64,000 nt of DNA from Moraxellaceae bacterium (GCA_030680295.1 JAUXVU010000020.1:1-64000); one strand, 5' to 3'. Positions 19,306 through 28,123 are shown, numbered from the stretch's first letter. Notes: generated from the letters alone by a model not told the origin. A program made the numbers and translations.

Positions 19306-19490
19306 CACAATAAGAAGAAAGTCGGTTGTTAACTCAACCACACAATAAAAAACGTACCCTTATGGAATTGGGTGGCAAAGAACTTGGATGTTTGGGCAAA
19401 AAAAATAACAAGGCCCAACATAAATAGACGGTCATAAACCGCACACTGTTCAGCGTACGCGGGAGGAAACCCCTCCCGCTTTGCGTTTCT
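19306..19490 (+). ncRNA. crcZ: CrcZ-like Hfq-titrating small RNA
   Basis: About 185 nt between the sigma-54 promoter and a terminator in the cbrB-pcnB gap, the location of CrcZ in Pseudomonas. CrcZ relieves catabolite repression by sequestering Hfq/Crc through A-rich CA motifs. One perfect AAYAAYAA site (19404-19411) sits in the loop of a 9-bp hairpin with a single bulged T (arms 19388-19397 and 19413-19421). Near matches are at 19309-19316 and 19344-19351, and a small hairpin at 19324-19339 separates them. The predicted RNA is less than half the length of Pseudomonas CrcZ (about 400 nt). Identification rests on synteny, promoter and motifs, not primary-sequence identity. Confidence 0.78.
19459..19490 (+). 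terminator. Rho-independent terminator of the sRNA
   Basis: Perfect 8-bp GC-rich stem GCGGGAGG/CCTCCCGC (19459-19466 with 19472-19479), 5-nt loop, followed by a T-rich tail TTTGCGTTTCT. Confidence 0.85.
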
Positions 19491-19574
19491 AAGTCCCGCA
19501 ATCTGAGTTAAGCAAATCAGCCCGCAAACTTGCTATCATGCGCCATATTTTTCTGATTCTGATGAGTGCATGGC

Positions 19575-20906
19575 ATGCTAAAAACGTGGGTTAATCGTTG
19601 GCGTAATCGTGGCAAGCCACCCACTCGGCTCGACCCAGTTATTATTCCGCGCGATCAACACCCTATCTCTCGGCGCCAAATCAGTAGTGTCGCAGTCAAA
19701 ACGCTTTATCGTTTGCATGATGCTGGCTATCAGGCATTTTTGATTGGCGGCGGTGTTCGTGACTTACTTATTGGCATCATGCCAAAAGACTTTGATATTG
19801 CTACCGACGCCACCCCAGAAGAGGTGAAAGCATTATTTGGCAACCAATGCCAAGTCATTGGTCGTCGCTTTCGCTTAGCGCATGTGCGCTGGGGGCGTGA
19901 GATTATCGAAGTAGCCACCTTTCGTGCCAATCATGATGAAGCGGCAAGCCACCAAGGCGGTATCAATGATGACGGTTTGATTATTCGTGACAACGTTTGG
20001 GGCTGCATTGAAGAAGACGCTGCCAGACGCGACTTCACTATCAATGCCATTTACTACAACATCGCAGACTTTTCGCTGTGGGATTTTGCCAATGGCAGCG
20101 CCGACATCGAAAACCGCATCATCCGCATGATTGGTGATCCTGAACTGCGTTATCGCGAAGATCCAGTTCGCATGCTGCGCGCCATTCGTTTTGCCGCCAA
20201 GCTCGACTTTGATATCGAACCACGCACTGCTCACCCCATTCCGCTGCTAGCCGAGCTGCTCAGTGATATTTCTCCGCACCGGATGTATGACGAATGCCAA
20301 AAGTTATTGTCTGCTGGTTATGCCACTTATGTGCTGCCTTTGCTGCAGGACTATGGCCTGTTTGAAACGCTGTTTCCGCAAGCAGCAAAGTTTCCCTGCC
20401 AGCAACTTTGGATGCTAACGGCACGCAACACTGATCAACGCATCGCTGATGATAAAAATATTCACCCCGCCTTCTTTCTCTCGGCCTTACTCTGGGGTGA
20501 TGTTCAAAATCACTTCAATACGCTAATTGCCAGTGGCATGCCCCGCGTACCGGCATGGCAAAAAGCCTCGCAATTGGCGCTAACACGTCAACATGCCCGT
20601 ACTGCCATTCCTCGCCATATTGGCCAAGTCGCTCGAGAAATCTGGGAACTGCAGGAGCGCCTACAGACCCCTAGACCTCGACAAGTTGAGCTATTGGCGC
20701 AGAACCCGCGCTTTAGGGCCGCCTACGACTTCCTGCTACTGCGTGAACAAGCTGGTGAAGCAACAAACGACATGGGTGCGTGGTGGACACGCTGGCAAGG
20801 TGCTGACCCTGGCCTACAAGCCGAGATGGTTCGCGGCCTTACTGATGTAGGCGGCAAGGGCAAGCGTCCTCGCCGCAAACGCACCGCCAAGGTCAGCAGT
20901 CAGTAG
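19575..20906 (+). CDS. pcnB: poly(A) polymerase I
   Basis: Adds 3' poly(A) tails to RNA and promotes its decay; works with PNPase encoded later in the window. The nucleotidyltransferase motif LIGGGVRDLLIGIMPKDFDIATD holds the catalytic DxD carboxylates. RRDFTINAIYYN, EDPVRMLRAIRFAAKLDFDI and the basic C-terminal tail (KGKRPRRKRTAK) fit PAP I rather than a CCA-adding enzyme. ATG 19575 gives 443 residues; a GTG at 19566 would add three. Follows the sRNA and precedes folK by 5 bp. Confidence 0.93.
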   Translation: MLKTWVNRWRNRGKPPTRLDPVIIPRDQHPISRRQISSVAVKTLYRLHDAGYQAFLIGGGVRDLLIGIMPKDFDIATDATPEEVKALFGNQCQVIGRRFRLAHVRWGREIIEVATFRANHDEAASHQGGINDDGLIIRDNVWGCIEEDAARRDFTINAIYYNIADFSLWDFANGSADIENRIIRMIGDPELRYREDPVRMLRAIRFAAKLDFDIEPRTAHPIPLLAELLSDISPHRMYDECQKLLSAGYATYVLPLLQDYGLFETLFPQAAKFPCQQLWMLTARNTDQRIADDKNIHPAFFLSALLWGDVQNHFNTLIASGMPRVPAWQKASQLALTRQHARTAIPRHIGQVAREIWELQERLQTPRPRQVELLAQNPRFRAAYDFLLLREQAGEATNDMGAWWTRWQGADPGLQAEMVRGLTDVGGKGKRPRRKRTAKVSSQ

Positions 20907-20911
20907 TCGCC

Positions 20912-21454
20912 ATGAACACACCTATTGTTGCCGCTATTGGCATGGGCGCCAACTTGGGCCACCCTGCGCAAACTCTTTCGCAGGCAGCTCAAGCCTTACA
21001 GGCCATATCTGCCAAGCCGATTGAAATGTCGCGGATTTATCGTAGCGCTCCTATTGGCCCTGCGGGACAGCCGGACTACGCCAATGCCGTAGCACTCATT
21101 CACACCCTGCAGACGCCGCTAGACTTGCTTGACCAACTGCAGGCCATTGAGCTGCAATTTGGTCGCACTCGCAGCATACGTTGGGGTGCGCGCAGTCTAG
21201 ACCTAGACTTGTTGTTATTTGGTGAACAGCAGATCCAGCATGAGCGACTAACCGTTCCACACATTGAGTTATTAAACCGAAACTTTGTACTTTGGCCATT
21301 AGCTGAGGTTATGCCCTCGATCATATTAAGTGATGGCATAACCATTGAAGCGCATTGCCAGCAAATTGGCCGCGAGGGTTTATCCCTCTGGCTCGACAGC
21401 AGTCAGCTTGACCCCAAGCCAGATGACGAGGATCATCAGCCACCGTTGCGTTAA
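20912..21454 (+). CDS. folK: HPPK, 2-amino-4-hydroxy-6-hydroxymethyldihydropteridine diphosphokinase
   Basis: Transfers pyrophosphate from ATP to the pterin alcohol in folate synthesis; the product feeds FolP, also encoded in this window. Family markers are GMGANLG at the N-terminus, SRIYRSAPIGPAGQPDYANAV and RWGARSLDLDLLLFG with its metal-binding aspartates, then VPHIELLNRNFVLWPLAEV. At 180 residues it is slightly longer than E. coli HPPK (159). Follows pcnB by 5 bp and precedes panB by 23 bp. Confidence 0.94.
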   Translation: MNTPIVAAIGMGANLGHPAQTLSQAAQALQAISAKPIEMSRIYRSAPIGPAGQPDYANAVALIHTLQTPLDLLDQLQAIELQFGRTRSIRWGARSLDLDLLLFGEQQIQHERLTVPHIELLNRNFVLWPLAEVMPSIILSDGITIEAHCQQIGREGLSLWLDSSQLDPKPDDEDHQPPLR

Positions 21455-21477
21455 TACGCTACCGCAAGGAGTAAGTC

Positions 21478-22275
21478 ATGAATCAAGTCACCTTAAAAAC
21501 CCTGCGCGATCTAAAAGCACAAGATCAGCGCTTTAGCTGCCTAACCTGTTATGACGCCAGCTTCGCTGCGGCGATGGCACGCGCTGGTGTTGAGGTTATT
21601 TTGATTGGTGACTCCTTAGGCATGGTCCTACAAGGTCACAACTCCACACTGCCAGTAACCGTTGCCGATATGGCTTACCACACAGCCTCTGTAGCCCGCG
21701 GCAACCAACAGTCACTACTCATGGCTGATATGCCATTTATGAGCTATGGCAACCTGGACAGTGCGCTAGAAAACGCCGCCACATTGATGCGCGCTGGTGC
21801 GCATTTAGTTAAATTGGAAGGCGGTGCTTGGCTGGCTGACACCGTTGCACAGCTTGCACGTGTTGGCATTCCAAGTTGTGTGCATATGGGGCTCACCCCT
21901 CAGTCAGTTAATGTGCTCGGTGGGTACCGAGTGCAAGCCAAACAGCAAGATGCTGCTAATCAGTTAGTTGCTGATGCAATTGCTTTGGAACAAGCAGGTG
22001 CTGCTGTATTACTGCTAGAGTGTGTACCCCGCACTGTCACTGAACGCGTTCAAAAGTCTGTAAATATTCCACTCATTGGCATTGGTGCTGGCGCTAATTG
22101 TGATGGCCAAGTATTGGTTATGCATGACATGCTAGGCCTTCATGCTGGCAAACCAGCACGATTTGTGAAGAACTTTTTAAGTGCAGGTGATGGCACAATC
22201 GAAGGTGCATTCAGGCAGTTTGTAAATGACGTTAAAGCGGGTGATTACCCAGCGCATGAACACGGCTTTGATTAA
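21478..22275 (+). CDS. panB: 3-methyl-2-oxobutanoate hydroxymethyltransferase
   Basis: First step of pantoate synthesis: transfers a one-carbon unit from methylene-THF to ketoisovalerate. Motifs include [65 protein letters not shown] and [23 protein letters not shown]. The 265-residue length is standard. A good AAGGAG site precedes the ATG by 7 bases. First of panB-panC-panD. Confidence 0.96.
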   Translation: MNQVTLKTLRDLKAQDQRFSCLTCYDASFAAAMARAGVEVILIGDSLGMVLQGHNSTLPVTVADMAYHTASVARGNQQSLLMADMPFMSYGNLDSALENAATLMRAGAHLVKLEGGAWLADTVAQLARVGIPSCVHMGLTPQSVNVLGGYRVQAKQQDAANQLVADAIALEQAGAAVLLLECVPRTVTERVQKSVNIPLIGIGAGANCDGQVLVMHDMLGLHAGKPARFVKNFLSAGDGTIEGAFRQFVNDVKAGDYPAHEHGFD

Positions 22276-22296
22276 TTAAGGGACGATGATCACACC

Positions 22297-23154
22297 ATGA
22301 AGGTAGAGCATACGATTGCAGCCGTTCGAGCTGCACTGAAACAAGCACGCCAAAAAGGTCAGTCCATTGCATTTGTACCTACCATGGGCAACTTGCACTC
22401 TGGCCACATTCAGCTCATCAATGAAGCTCGTCGCCGTGCTGACTATGTTGTTGCCAGCATCTTTGTTAATCCCACGCAGTTTGGTGCGGGCGAAGACTTT
22501 GATAATTACCCACGCACGTTGGATGCTGACTCAGCCCAATTAGCAGACGCGAAATGCGACTTATTATTTGCACCTAGTGCCACTGAAATGTACCCAGACG
22601 GACGCTCACAGCTCACAACAGTCTCCGTTGCAGGCATTACCGAAACATTGTGTGGCGCCTCTCGCCATGGCCACTTTACGGGTGTCGCCACCGTGGTCAC
22701 CAAGCTATTTAATATTATTCAGCCAGACATGGCGCTATTTGGCGAAAAAGACTACCAGCAGCTTGCCGTCATTCGCTGCATGGCCAAAGAGTTATGCATC
22801 CCGATTGAAATCATTGGCATCCCAACCGTACGCGCTGAGGACGGGCTCGCCTTAAGCTCACGTAATGGCTACTTAAGTGCAGAGGCTCGTACTAAGGCAC
22901 CAATGCTATACAACACGCTCTGCCAAGTACGTGATGCCCTATTGGCGGGGCAGGATGATGTGGACATGCTGATACAGGCTGCTAGCACACACTTAAACAA
23001 ATGTGGCTTTGAGGTGGATTATCTCGTGGCATATTCGGACAAGTTACAGCCCTTACAAGCAGAAGACGACGTTGTTGTGACCCTAGTCGCCGCAAAACTA
23101 GACGGCACTCGCCTAATTGATAACCTATCATTTCAGCGAAAAGCGGCTAAATAA
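22297..23154 (+). CDS. panC: pantothenate synthetase
   Basis: ATP-dependent condensation of pantoate with beta-alanine. Nucleotidyl-transferase motifs are clear: FVPTMGNLHSGH (HIGH-type), SIFVNPTQFGAGEDFDNYPRT, GHFTGVATVVTKLFNII, FGEKDYQQLAVI and GLALSSRNGYLS (KMSKS-type). The 285-residue length is normal. It lies 21 bp after panB. Confidence 0.96.
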   Translation: MKVEHTIAAVRAALKQARQKGQSIAFVPTMGNLHSGHIQLINEARRRADYVVASIFVNPTQFGAGEDFDNYPRTLDADSAQLADAKCDLLFAPSATEMYPDGRSQLTTVSVAGITETLCGASRHGHFTGVATVVTKLFNIIQPDMALFGEKDYQQLAVIRCMAKELCIPIEIIGIPTVRAEDGLALSSRNGYLSAEARTKAPMLYNTLCQVRDALLAGQDDVDMLIQAASTHLNKCGFEVDYLVAYSDKLQPLQAEDDVVVTLVAAKLDGTRLIDNLSFQRKAAK

Positions 23155-23282
23155 TAGACACAAACTAATTGCACTCAACGATTGAACCAAAGCAGAAGTT
23201 GCGGCAAAATGGCGCGCCCACGGTTAAGCTGACGCGTTGGTCACCTTAACTGTTCGATCATACCGTATGCGGAGGCAAGCAC

Positions 23283-23663
23283 ATGCAATGCATTATGCTT
23301 AAAGCCAAGTTACACAGAGCCTGCGTTACTCACGCTGAGCTCGACTATGAAGGCTCGTGCGCTATTGATAGCGACTTGCTAGACCTCGCTGGTATTCGTG
23401 AATACGAACAAATCCAGATTTATAACGTAGCCAATGGTGAGCGTTTTACCACCTATGCTATTCGTGCTGAAGCTGGCTCATTAATGATTTCGGTAAATGG
23501 CGCTGCTGCACACAAAGCACAGCCTGGCGACCGTGTCATTATCTGCACCTACGCTCAGTTTGACCAACAAGAGCTGGCTAACTTTCAGCCACGCTTGGTG
23601 TACTGTAATGAAGACAACACCGTAAGCCACAGTGCAAATGCAATTCCCGTGCAAGTAGCTTAA
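23283..23663 (+). CDS. panD: aspartate 1-decarboxylase proenzyme
   Basis: Pyruvoyl enzyme making beta-alanine from aspartate for PanC. The self-cleavage site Gly24-Ser25 is in [13 protein letters not shown]; the serine becomes the pyruvoyl group. Arg and Lys active-site segments ([42 protein letters not shown]) are present; 126 residues. The 128-bp gap from panC contains a short CATACCGTATG palindrome before the GGAGG site and nothing else I can name. A strong terminator follows. Confidence 0.95.
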   Translation: MQCIMLKAKLHRACVTHAELDYEGSCAIDSDLLDLAGIREYEQIQIYNVANGERFTTYAIRAEAGSLMISVNGAAAHKAQPGDRVIICTYAQFDQQELANFQPRLVYCNEDNTVSHSANAIPVQVA

Positions 23664-23678
23664 CGGCTAACTGCTCAT

Positions 23679-23710
23679 AAAAAAGGCCATCATTAACGAT
23701 GGCCTTTTTT
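23679..23710 (+). terminator. terminator after panD
   Basis: AAAAAAGGCCATC/GATGGCCTTTTTT perfect stem with a 6-nt loop; the outer A/T pairs make it bidirectional in form. Confidence 0.9.
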
Positions 23711-23735
23711 ATTGCCCAAGATTTGTTTAGCCAAA

Positions 23736-23763
23736 GAAAAGGCCGACATAAGCCGGCCTTTTC
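23736..23763 (-). terminator. terminator after TRAP permease gene
   Basis: GAAAAGGCCG (23736-23745) pairs with CGGCCTTTTC (23754-23763) across an 8-nt loop, 15 bp past the permease stop on the minus strand. Confidence 0.85.
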
Positions 23764-23777
23764 TCACTTCAACGTTT

Positions 23778-25925
23778 TTACATACCAAGCATACTATTCA
23801 GCGATGCCTGCCACTCTGCGCCATTTTGCGACAACATGTAGCCACCGTAAGTAACGATGAGCAACGACACAAACATAACAACTACCGGCAGAATCCAACG
23901 CTCGTAACGGTAGTAGAAGGTACGGTCTTTCACTTCTGCATCAGCAGCATCCATGACCGCCTCACCCACAACTTGCCGGGTAAGCAACTGATTGAGCGCC
24001 ACCGGTGGTGACAGATACCCCAGCTCAAATGCAGCCAACACAATCATCCAGAAGTGGATCGGATTAATTCCGTTCGCATATGCGATCGGCGCCACCGTTG
24101 CAGACACCAGAATAACTGCACCGAATGGGTCCATAATCATACCGATGGCCACCAACATAAACATGAAGATGGTCAAAGCTAGGAAGATATTACCCAAATC
24201 AGAAGGTACGCTATCCATGATATGAGCACGCTCAATCACACCACCGACAGATACCGACAGTGCCATCAGCATAATCAACGCACCAATGTGACCGATAGTA
24301 TCGTTCGTAGCGGTACGCAAAGCACCTTCTAGACTCAAACGACGCTCTGCCGCAGGGTTATCTTGAACAGCCACATGCTTTGGTTCACGACGCAATTTGT
24401 CGAATACCACAATGGTAAGCAAGATAATTGGCAGAATGACGGGCGCCGTGAACTCATCCATTTGTGTGTTCAAGAGATACTTGTATGCATATACAACTAA
24501 GATCGTGATCACAAAGTATGGCGATACAGGCACTAAGGCACGCAGTGACTCACGCAATGCATTGCCAAAGTCAGCTCGCTCACTAGGTACTTCCTTCAAG
24601 AACAACGAGAAAATCAGGAAGATAGTTGACGATACTAAGAAAACACCAACACCCCAGCCATACAGCTCAGTAGTGGTAACTTGTTTGTTCAATGCTGCAA
24701 TCAACACAATTAACAAACATGGACGCAAAACGACACCCATCGAACCGGACATCGCGGCAGCAGCCAAGGCGTATTGTTTGCGTGCGCCAGAGTTTGCAAC
24801 TTCTTTGTAGATGATGAAACCAGCCGCAATAACGAAAATACCTGATGCACCGGTATACGCCGTTGGAATAGCTGCAGCCAATAGCAAAATCCAAGTCAGT
24901 GTTTCAGAAGAGAATTTCCATGGACGAACAATATCCAAGAACAGCTCAACTACTCGGGTTTGCTTCAGCAACATACCGGCCCAGATGTACAGAGCCAAGT
25001 TCAAGAAGATGTTTGCAAACTCGAAAATCTGACCCATATAAATGGCCAAACCGGCAAAGTGCTTATCACCAAAGAAGCTAAAAGCCGACGTAATAGCCAT
25101 AAACGCATACAGCGGAATACACAACAGCGCCTTACCAAAATTGTCTCCGCCTTCAACACTTTGCGGCTTCTCAAAGAAGTGCTTAATGCTAATAACAGTC
25201 AAAATGGCAAACATACCAATCGTCAAATAGTTAATGATTGGTTTTTCAATAGCAATACCAGAGCCAATCAGCACGTTGTTGTAATAGAACCAGCTTGAGT
25301 ACAACAGCAGTGCGTTAGCAATCACCATGGCACCTGAATAAACACGGTGGTCTGTCATGGTACGTGGCGGACGAATATTAATGTGATGCTTCGTCAAGGT
25401 TGTAGTTGCCGCAGCAATTAACAACATTGTGATCAATAAGAGGGGACGGTTTTCAGTACCAAATTTGAAAATACCAAAGAAGGATGTCTCGACTGCACGG
25501 AACGCTTTAACTTGCGGAGACATATTATCTTGGATACGAACAACTAGATCATGCCTTTCAGCACATTGCGCCTTCGCACTTTCTAGTGATGAACGAATCG
25601 CATCTGGATCAGGAGCTTCATCAAAAAGAGCAGCAAATGGATCATCTGAGGCGGCAGAGCTTGAAAGTTGAGCTTGTACAGCCTGATCAATATCCATATT
25701 AGGATCACAATCTGGCGTCGATGGGTCAACTCGCATCATGAAGTATTGGACACCCGTAGCTGGGTTACCAAACATGTTTTCACCCATGCGCAACAACTGA
25801 CCGTGAATCATTTCACCAGTACCAATCACTAAGGTTAGTACAAGTAAAAACATCACTGGCAAGCTGGAAAACCACTCCATTGCCGTACGGTTTAGAAAGA
25901 CCGTTTTGTTATTCGTAGTATCCAT
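23778..25925 (-). CDS. TRAP transporter fused Q-M permease
   Basis: A 715-residue integral membrane protein. The C-terminal two thirds (from about residue 270) is a DctM-type large TRAP permease (AIPTAYTGASGIFVIAAGFIIYKEV, GMIMDPFGAVILVSATVAPIAYANGINPIHFWMIVLAAFELGYLSPP). The N-terminal part has a membrane helix, an acidic non-membrane loop of about 100 residues (DPSTPDCDPNMDID onward) and several further helices, as in a small Q subunit fused to M. It would import an organic solute using an ion gradient. Last gene of a minus-strand operon after the binding protein and lipoprotein. Substrate unknown. Confidence 0.85.
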   Translation of the reverse strand: MDTTNNKTVFLNRTAMEWFSSLPVMFLLVLTLVIGTGEMIHGQLLRMGENMFGNPATGVQYFMMRVDPSTPDCDPNMDIDQAVQAQLSSSAASDDPFAALFDEAPDPDAIRSSLESAKAQCAERHDLVVRIQDNMSPQVKAFRAVETSFFGIFKFGTENRPLLLITMLLIAAATTTLTKHHINIRPPRTMTDHRVYSGAMVIANALLLYSSWFYYNNVLIGSGIAIEKPIINYLTIGMFAILTVISIKHFFEKPQSVEGGDNFGKALLCIPLYAFMAITSAFSFFGDKHFAGLAIYMGQIFEFANIFLNLALYIWAGMLLKQTRVVELFLDIVRPWKFSSETLTWILLLAAAIPTAYTGASGIFVIAAGFIIYKEVANSGARKQYALAAAAMSGSMGVVLRPCLLIVLIAALNKQVTTTELYGWGVGVFLVSSTIFLIFSLFLKEVPSERADFGNALRESLRALVPVSPYFVITILVVYAYKYLLNTQMDEFTAPVILPIILLTIVVFDKLRREPKHVAVQDNPAAERRLSLEGALRTATNDTIGHIGALIMLMALSVSVGGVIERAHIMDSVPSDLGNIFLALTIFMFMLVAIGMIMDPFGAVILVSATVAPIAYANGINPIHFWMIVLAAFELGYLSPPVALNQLLTRQVVGEAVMDAADAEVKDRTFYYRYERWILPVVVMFVSLLIVTYGGYMLSQNGAEWQASLNSMLGM

Positions 25926-25956
25926 TTTTTATTTCCTTATTGGATTTTACAAGATA

Positions 25957-25985
25957 AACCGCAGACCATTATCTGGCCTGCGGTT
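25957..25985 (-). promoter_or_regulatory. intercistronic hairpin between binding-protein and permease genes
   Basis: Minus-strand RNA forms AACCGCAGGCCA/TGGTCTGCGGTT, a 12-bp stem with one G-U pair and a 5-nt loop, 22 bp past the binding-protein stop. No long U-run follows, so partial termination or 3'-end protection of the upstream message is more likely than full termination. Confidence 0.7.
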
Positions 25986-26007
25986 CAAATCTTTACTGCC
26001 TCGATTT

Positions 26008-27015
26008 TTATTCGAGTGTTTGTGAACACTCAGCATCTGCAGCATTTACTTGGCAACGGATACGACGCAACAAACTCATCATAGTCTTGTCATAAAAACC
26101 GCTGTTAGCCAAATCGATACGTGATTGACGCAATAGCACGACATAACCTTCTTTATCAGCTGCTGGCAGATCCATCCAACGGCTAGCAGGAATGTCACGC
26201 TCTGCTTTCGCAATTAAACCTAATGAACGGTCTAACTGTGTGGCAAACCAAGCACGTGATTTTTGACCAAAGTCAGCTGGGAACTTGGACTTATCGATAT
26301 ACATTTGCATTGTTAATTGCAGCACAGGGAAGCGAATAACCGCACCATCTTTGCCTAGGCCTTTTTCCAACTCCAATGGCTTATAGGCTGCGGCTGGCGC
26401 ACCAATAATGTCCACAGCGTTGTTATTGAACTTAGCACCAAAGTTACTGATGTCAGATGAAACAGGTTGAGCGCCAATTTTCTGTACCATGCGAGCTTGT
26501 GCACGGTCGTAGTCAAATACGGCAATCTTCTGACCAGCCAATTTGTCTACGTGATTAATTGAACGGCTTTTCACGAACAAATAAGCAGCACCTGCTGGCA
26601 TAAAGCCGGCAACTTCATACTTACCTTGGGTCATACGTGGCGCTAACGCAGGGTTAGACAACGTAACAAACGCACGCTTTAGAACTTCGTTATTTGGAAT
26701 GGCACCCAGTGAGTCAAGGCCTCCCGTAAACTTGTTGAACTGTGAACCGCGCATACCAGTTACAACAACACCGTCGCACTGACCAGCCATGAAATCAGCT
26801 GCAGCTACACGCTCTTCGGTATAAGCACGTAAATTAACCGTTGCACCCATACGGCTGGCCTGTAAAGCCCAGTCACGCATAACACCATACACATCACCTT
26901 GTGCGCCCAAAATATCCCAAACACAAATAGTTTGAGATGCTGAGGCTTGCACTGGCACTGTTGCTGCTGAAGCAGCCAGCACAAATGCGCCTACAGTTTT
27001 ATTTAGTAATTTCAT
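26008..27015 (-). CDS. periplasmic solute-binding protein, AdeT1/2 family
   Basis: 335 residues with a Sec signal peptide (MKLLNKTVGAFVLAASAATVPVQASA). The mature protein resembles the putative solute-binding family named after Acinetobacter AdeT1/AdeT2 (formerly DUF6091): TICVWDILGAQGDVYGVMRDWALQASRMGA, DFMAGQCDGVVVTGMRGSQFNKFTGGLDSLGA. Like TRAP P-components it reads as a two-lobed binder. ATG 27015 has an AGAGGG site 7 bases upstream. Being between a candidate TatT-like lipoprotein and a TRAP permease argues it is the TRAP binding protein, not an efflux subunit. Ligand unknown. Confidence 0.8.
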   Translation of the reverse strand: MKLLNKTVGAFVLAASAATVPVQASASQTICVWDILGAQGDVYGVMRDWALQASRMGATVNLRAYTEERVAAADFMAGQCDGVVVTGMRGSQFNKFTGGLDSLGAIPNNEVLKRAFVTLSNPALAPRMTQGKYEVAGFMPAGAAYLFVKSRSINHVDKLAGQKIAVFDYDRAQARMVQKIGAQPVSSDISNFGAKFNNNAVDIIGAPAAAYKPLELEKGLGKDGAVIRFPVLQLTMQMYIDKSKFPADFGQKSRAWFATQLDRSLGLIAKAERDIPASRWMDLPAADKEGYVVLLRQSRIDLANSGFYDKTMMSLLRRIRCQVNAADAECSQTLE

Positions 27016-27051
27016 TTTAATTCCCTCTATTTTTTTAATAAAAACCACGTC

Positions 27052-27080
27052 ACCACGCTGCGGTTAACGCGTAGCGTGGT
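27052..27080 (-). promoter_or_regulatory. intercistronic hairpin between lipoprotein and binding-protein genes
   Basis: ACCACGCT (27080 to 27073) pairs with AGCGTGGT (27059 to 27052) in minus-strand RNA; the flank GACGTGGTTTTTATT gives a weak U-rich tail and a second possible pairing with the same ACCACG arm. A leaky terminator or processing site is inferred. Confidence 0.6.
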
Positions 27081-27088
27081 TTTTCGTA

Positions 27089-28123
27089 TTACAACAAGTC
27101 GTCGATATCGACCGATAACTCTGATTGATCAGCTGTTTCATCCCAGAACTTACCTAACATGCCTGGAGGTGTGCGCTGACCGGTACCTTCCGTCCAAAGA
27201 CGGTCAGAAAGGCTAGTCACGATAAAGCCTGCAAGCGCATCAACTAACTTGTAGTCAGGGTTTGGCTTAAATTCGGCGGGGACATTGGCATAACGCTTGA
27301 TACCATCACGCAGGCGCTCTTCATCTGCTTTACCTGCTGCAGACAAGGCATACATGGCATGTGCAACACGAATACCAGATTTTTCACCAGACGCCATCGC
27401 TGCATTAAATGCACCCCAGACGTCTTTACCTTCATCGGCGCCTGGCAATACATTCCATACCACGGCACGAACGCCGAGTGGAACGCCCCACCACTTTTCA
27501 TTATCCAAGCAAGTAAATGCACGCTCAGCTTTTGCTGCAACATCCATTGGCACGCCAACTACTTGGCCGGCAATGATGTCGTTTAATAGCGCTTGCAGGC
27601 CGCTCAACAGGCCGAGCATATAGACCAGCTCATCGAAGTCTTTGTAGAAGTCAGTGCACTGGTCACCGATTTTGATGTCATAACGCTTTTCATAATAACG
27701 CTCGAAACGCTCATATGACTTCAGCTGACGACGAGCGGCCGTTTCAGCAAATCGTTTTTGCGCGGTGCGAGCATCTTGTGCTTCTTCAATCATGCCTGCC
27801 TTTGCAGCGCGCAAATAACGCATTTCATGATCAAAGCTGGTGATCTCAGCACACAAGCCAGCAGTGGTGTAGAGCAGGGTAGCCAGCTGATCGATATTGG
27901 CGCCAATATTTTCGGTAGCGACAATCAGCGGAGCTAAAGCAACACCTGACTGACACGCCATAATGGCATCGTCATCTTTTAATAGTGGAGGAACAAGGTT
28001 GCGCTCAATAAAACGCATGGATTGGTTGCCAACAAATGCGACAGGATCGCAGGCAGACAACAGAACAGATGCACCAACCACAAGGCCGGCAAAGCTTCGA
28101 CGAATCAGGCCTGAAACAGCCAT
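27089..28123 (-). CDS. outer-membrane-type lipoprotein, TatT-like TRAP accessory
   Basis: 344 residues. ATG 28123 has AAGGAG 7 bases upstream and gives a lipoprotein signal with lipobox LSAC (cysteine near residue 25); the next residue, Asp, would favour inner-membrane retention by the +2 rule. The mature part is helical: LLKDDDAIMACQSGVALAPLIVATENIG, DQLATLLYTTAGLCAE, then a charged helix with YLRAAKAG and AARRQLKSYERFERYY. Layout and local patterns recall TatT, the trimeric TPR-type lipoprotein of TPAT TRAP systems described in Treponema. This is my inference; no database comparison was possible. First gene of the TRAP operon. Confidence 0.55.
   Translation of the reverse strand: MAVSGLIRRSFAGLVVGASVLLSACDPVAFVGNQSMRFIERNLVPPLLKDDDAIMACQSGVALAPLIVATENIGANIDQLATLLYTTAGLCAEITSFDHEMRYLRAAKAGMIEEAQDARTAQKRFAETAARRQLKSYERFERYYEKRYDIKIGDQCTDFYKDFDELVYMLGLLSGLQALLNDIIAGQVVGVPMDVAAKAERAFTCLDNEKWWGVPLGVRAVVWNVLPGADEGKDVWGAFNAAMASGEKSGIRVAHAMYALSAAGKADEERLRDGIKRYANVPAEFKPNPDYKLVDALAGFIVTSLSDRLWTEGTGQRTPPGMLGKFWDETADQSELSVDIDDLL

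Noticed and set aside
24397-24810. Long open frames opposite the TRAP permease gene
   Set aside because: They lie wholly antisense to a clear membrane-protein gene, lack recognisable domains and have no ribosome site; they are frame shadows.
26008-27015. AdeT-like protein as an aminoglycoside efflux determinant
   Set aside because: Sequence layout is that of a secreted solute-binding protein and its neighbours are TRAP parts; no efflux pump genes are nearby.
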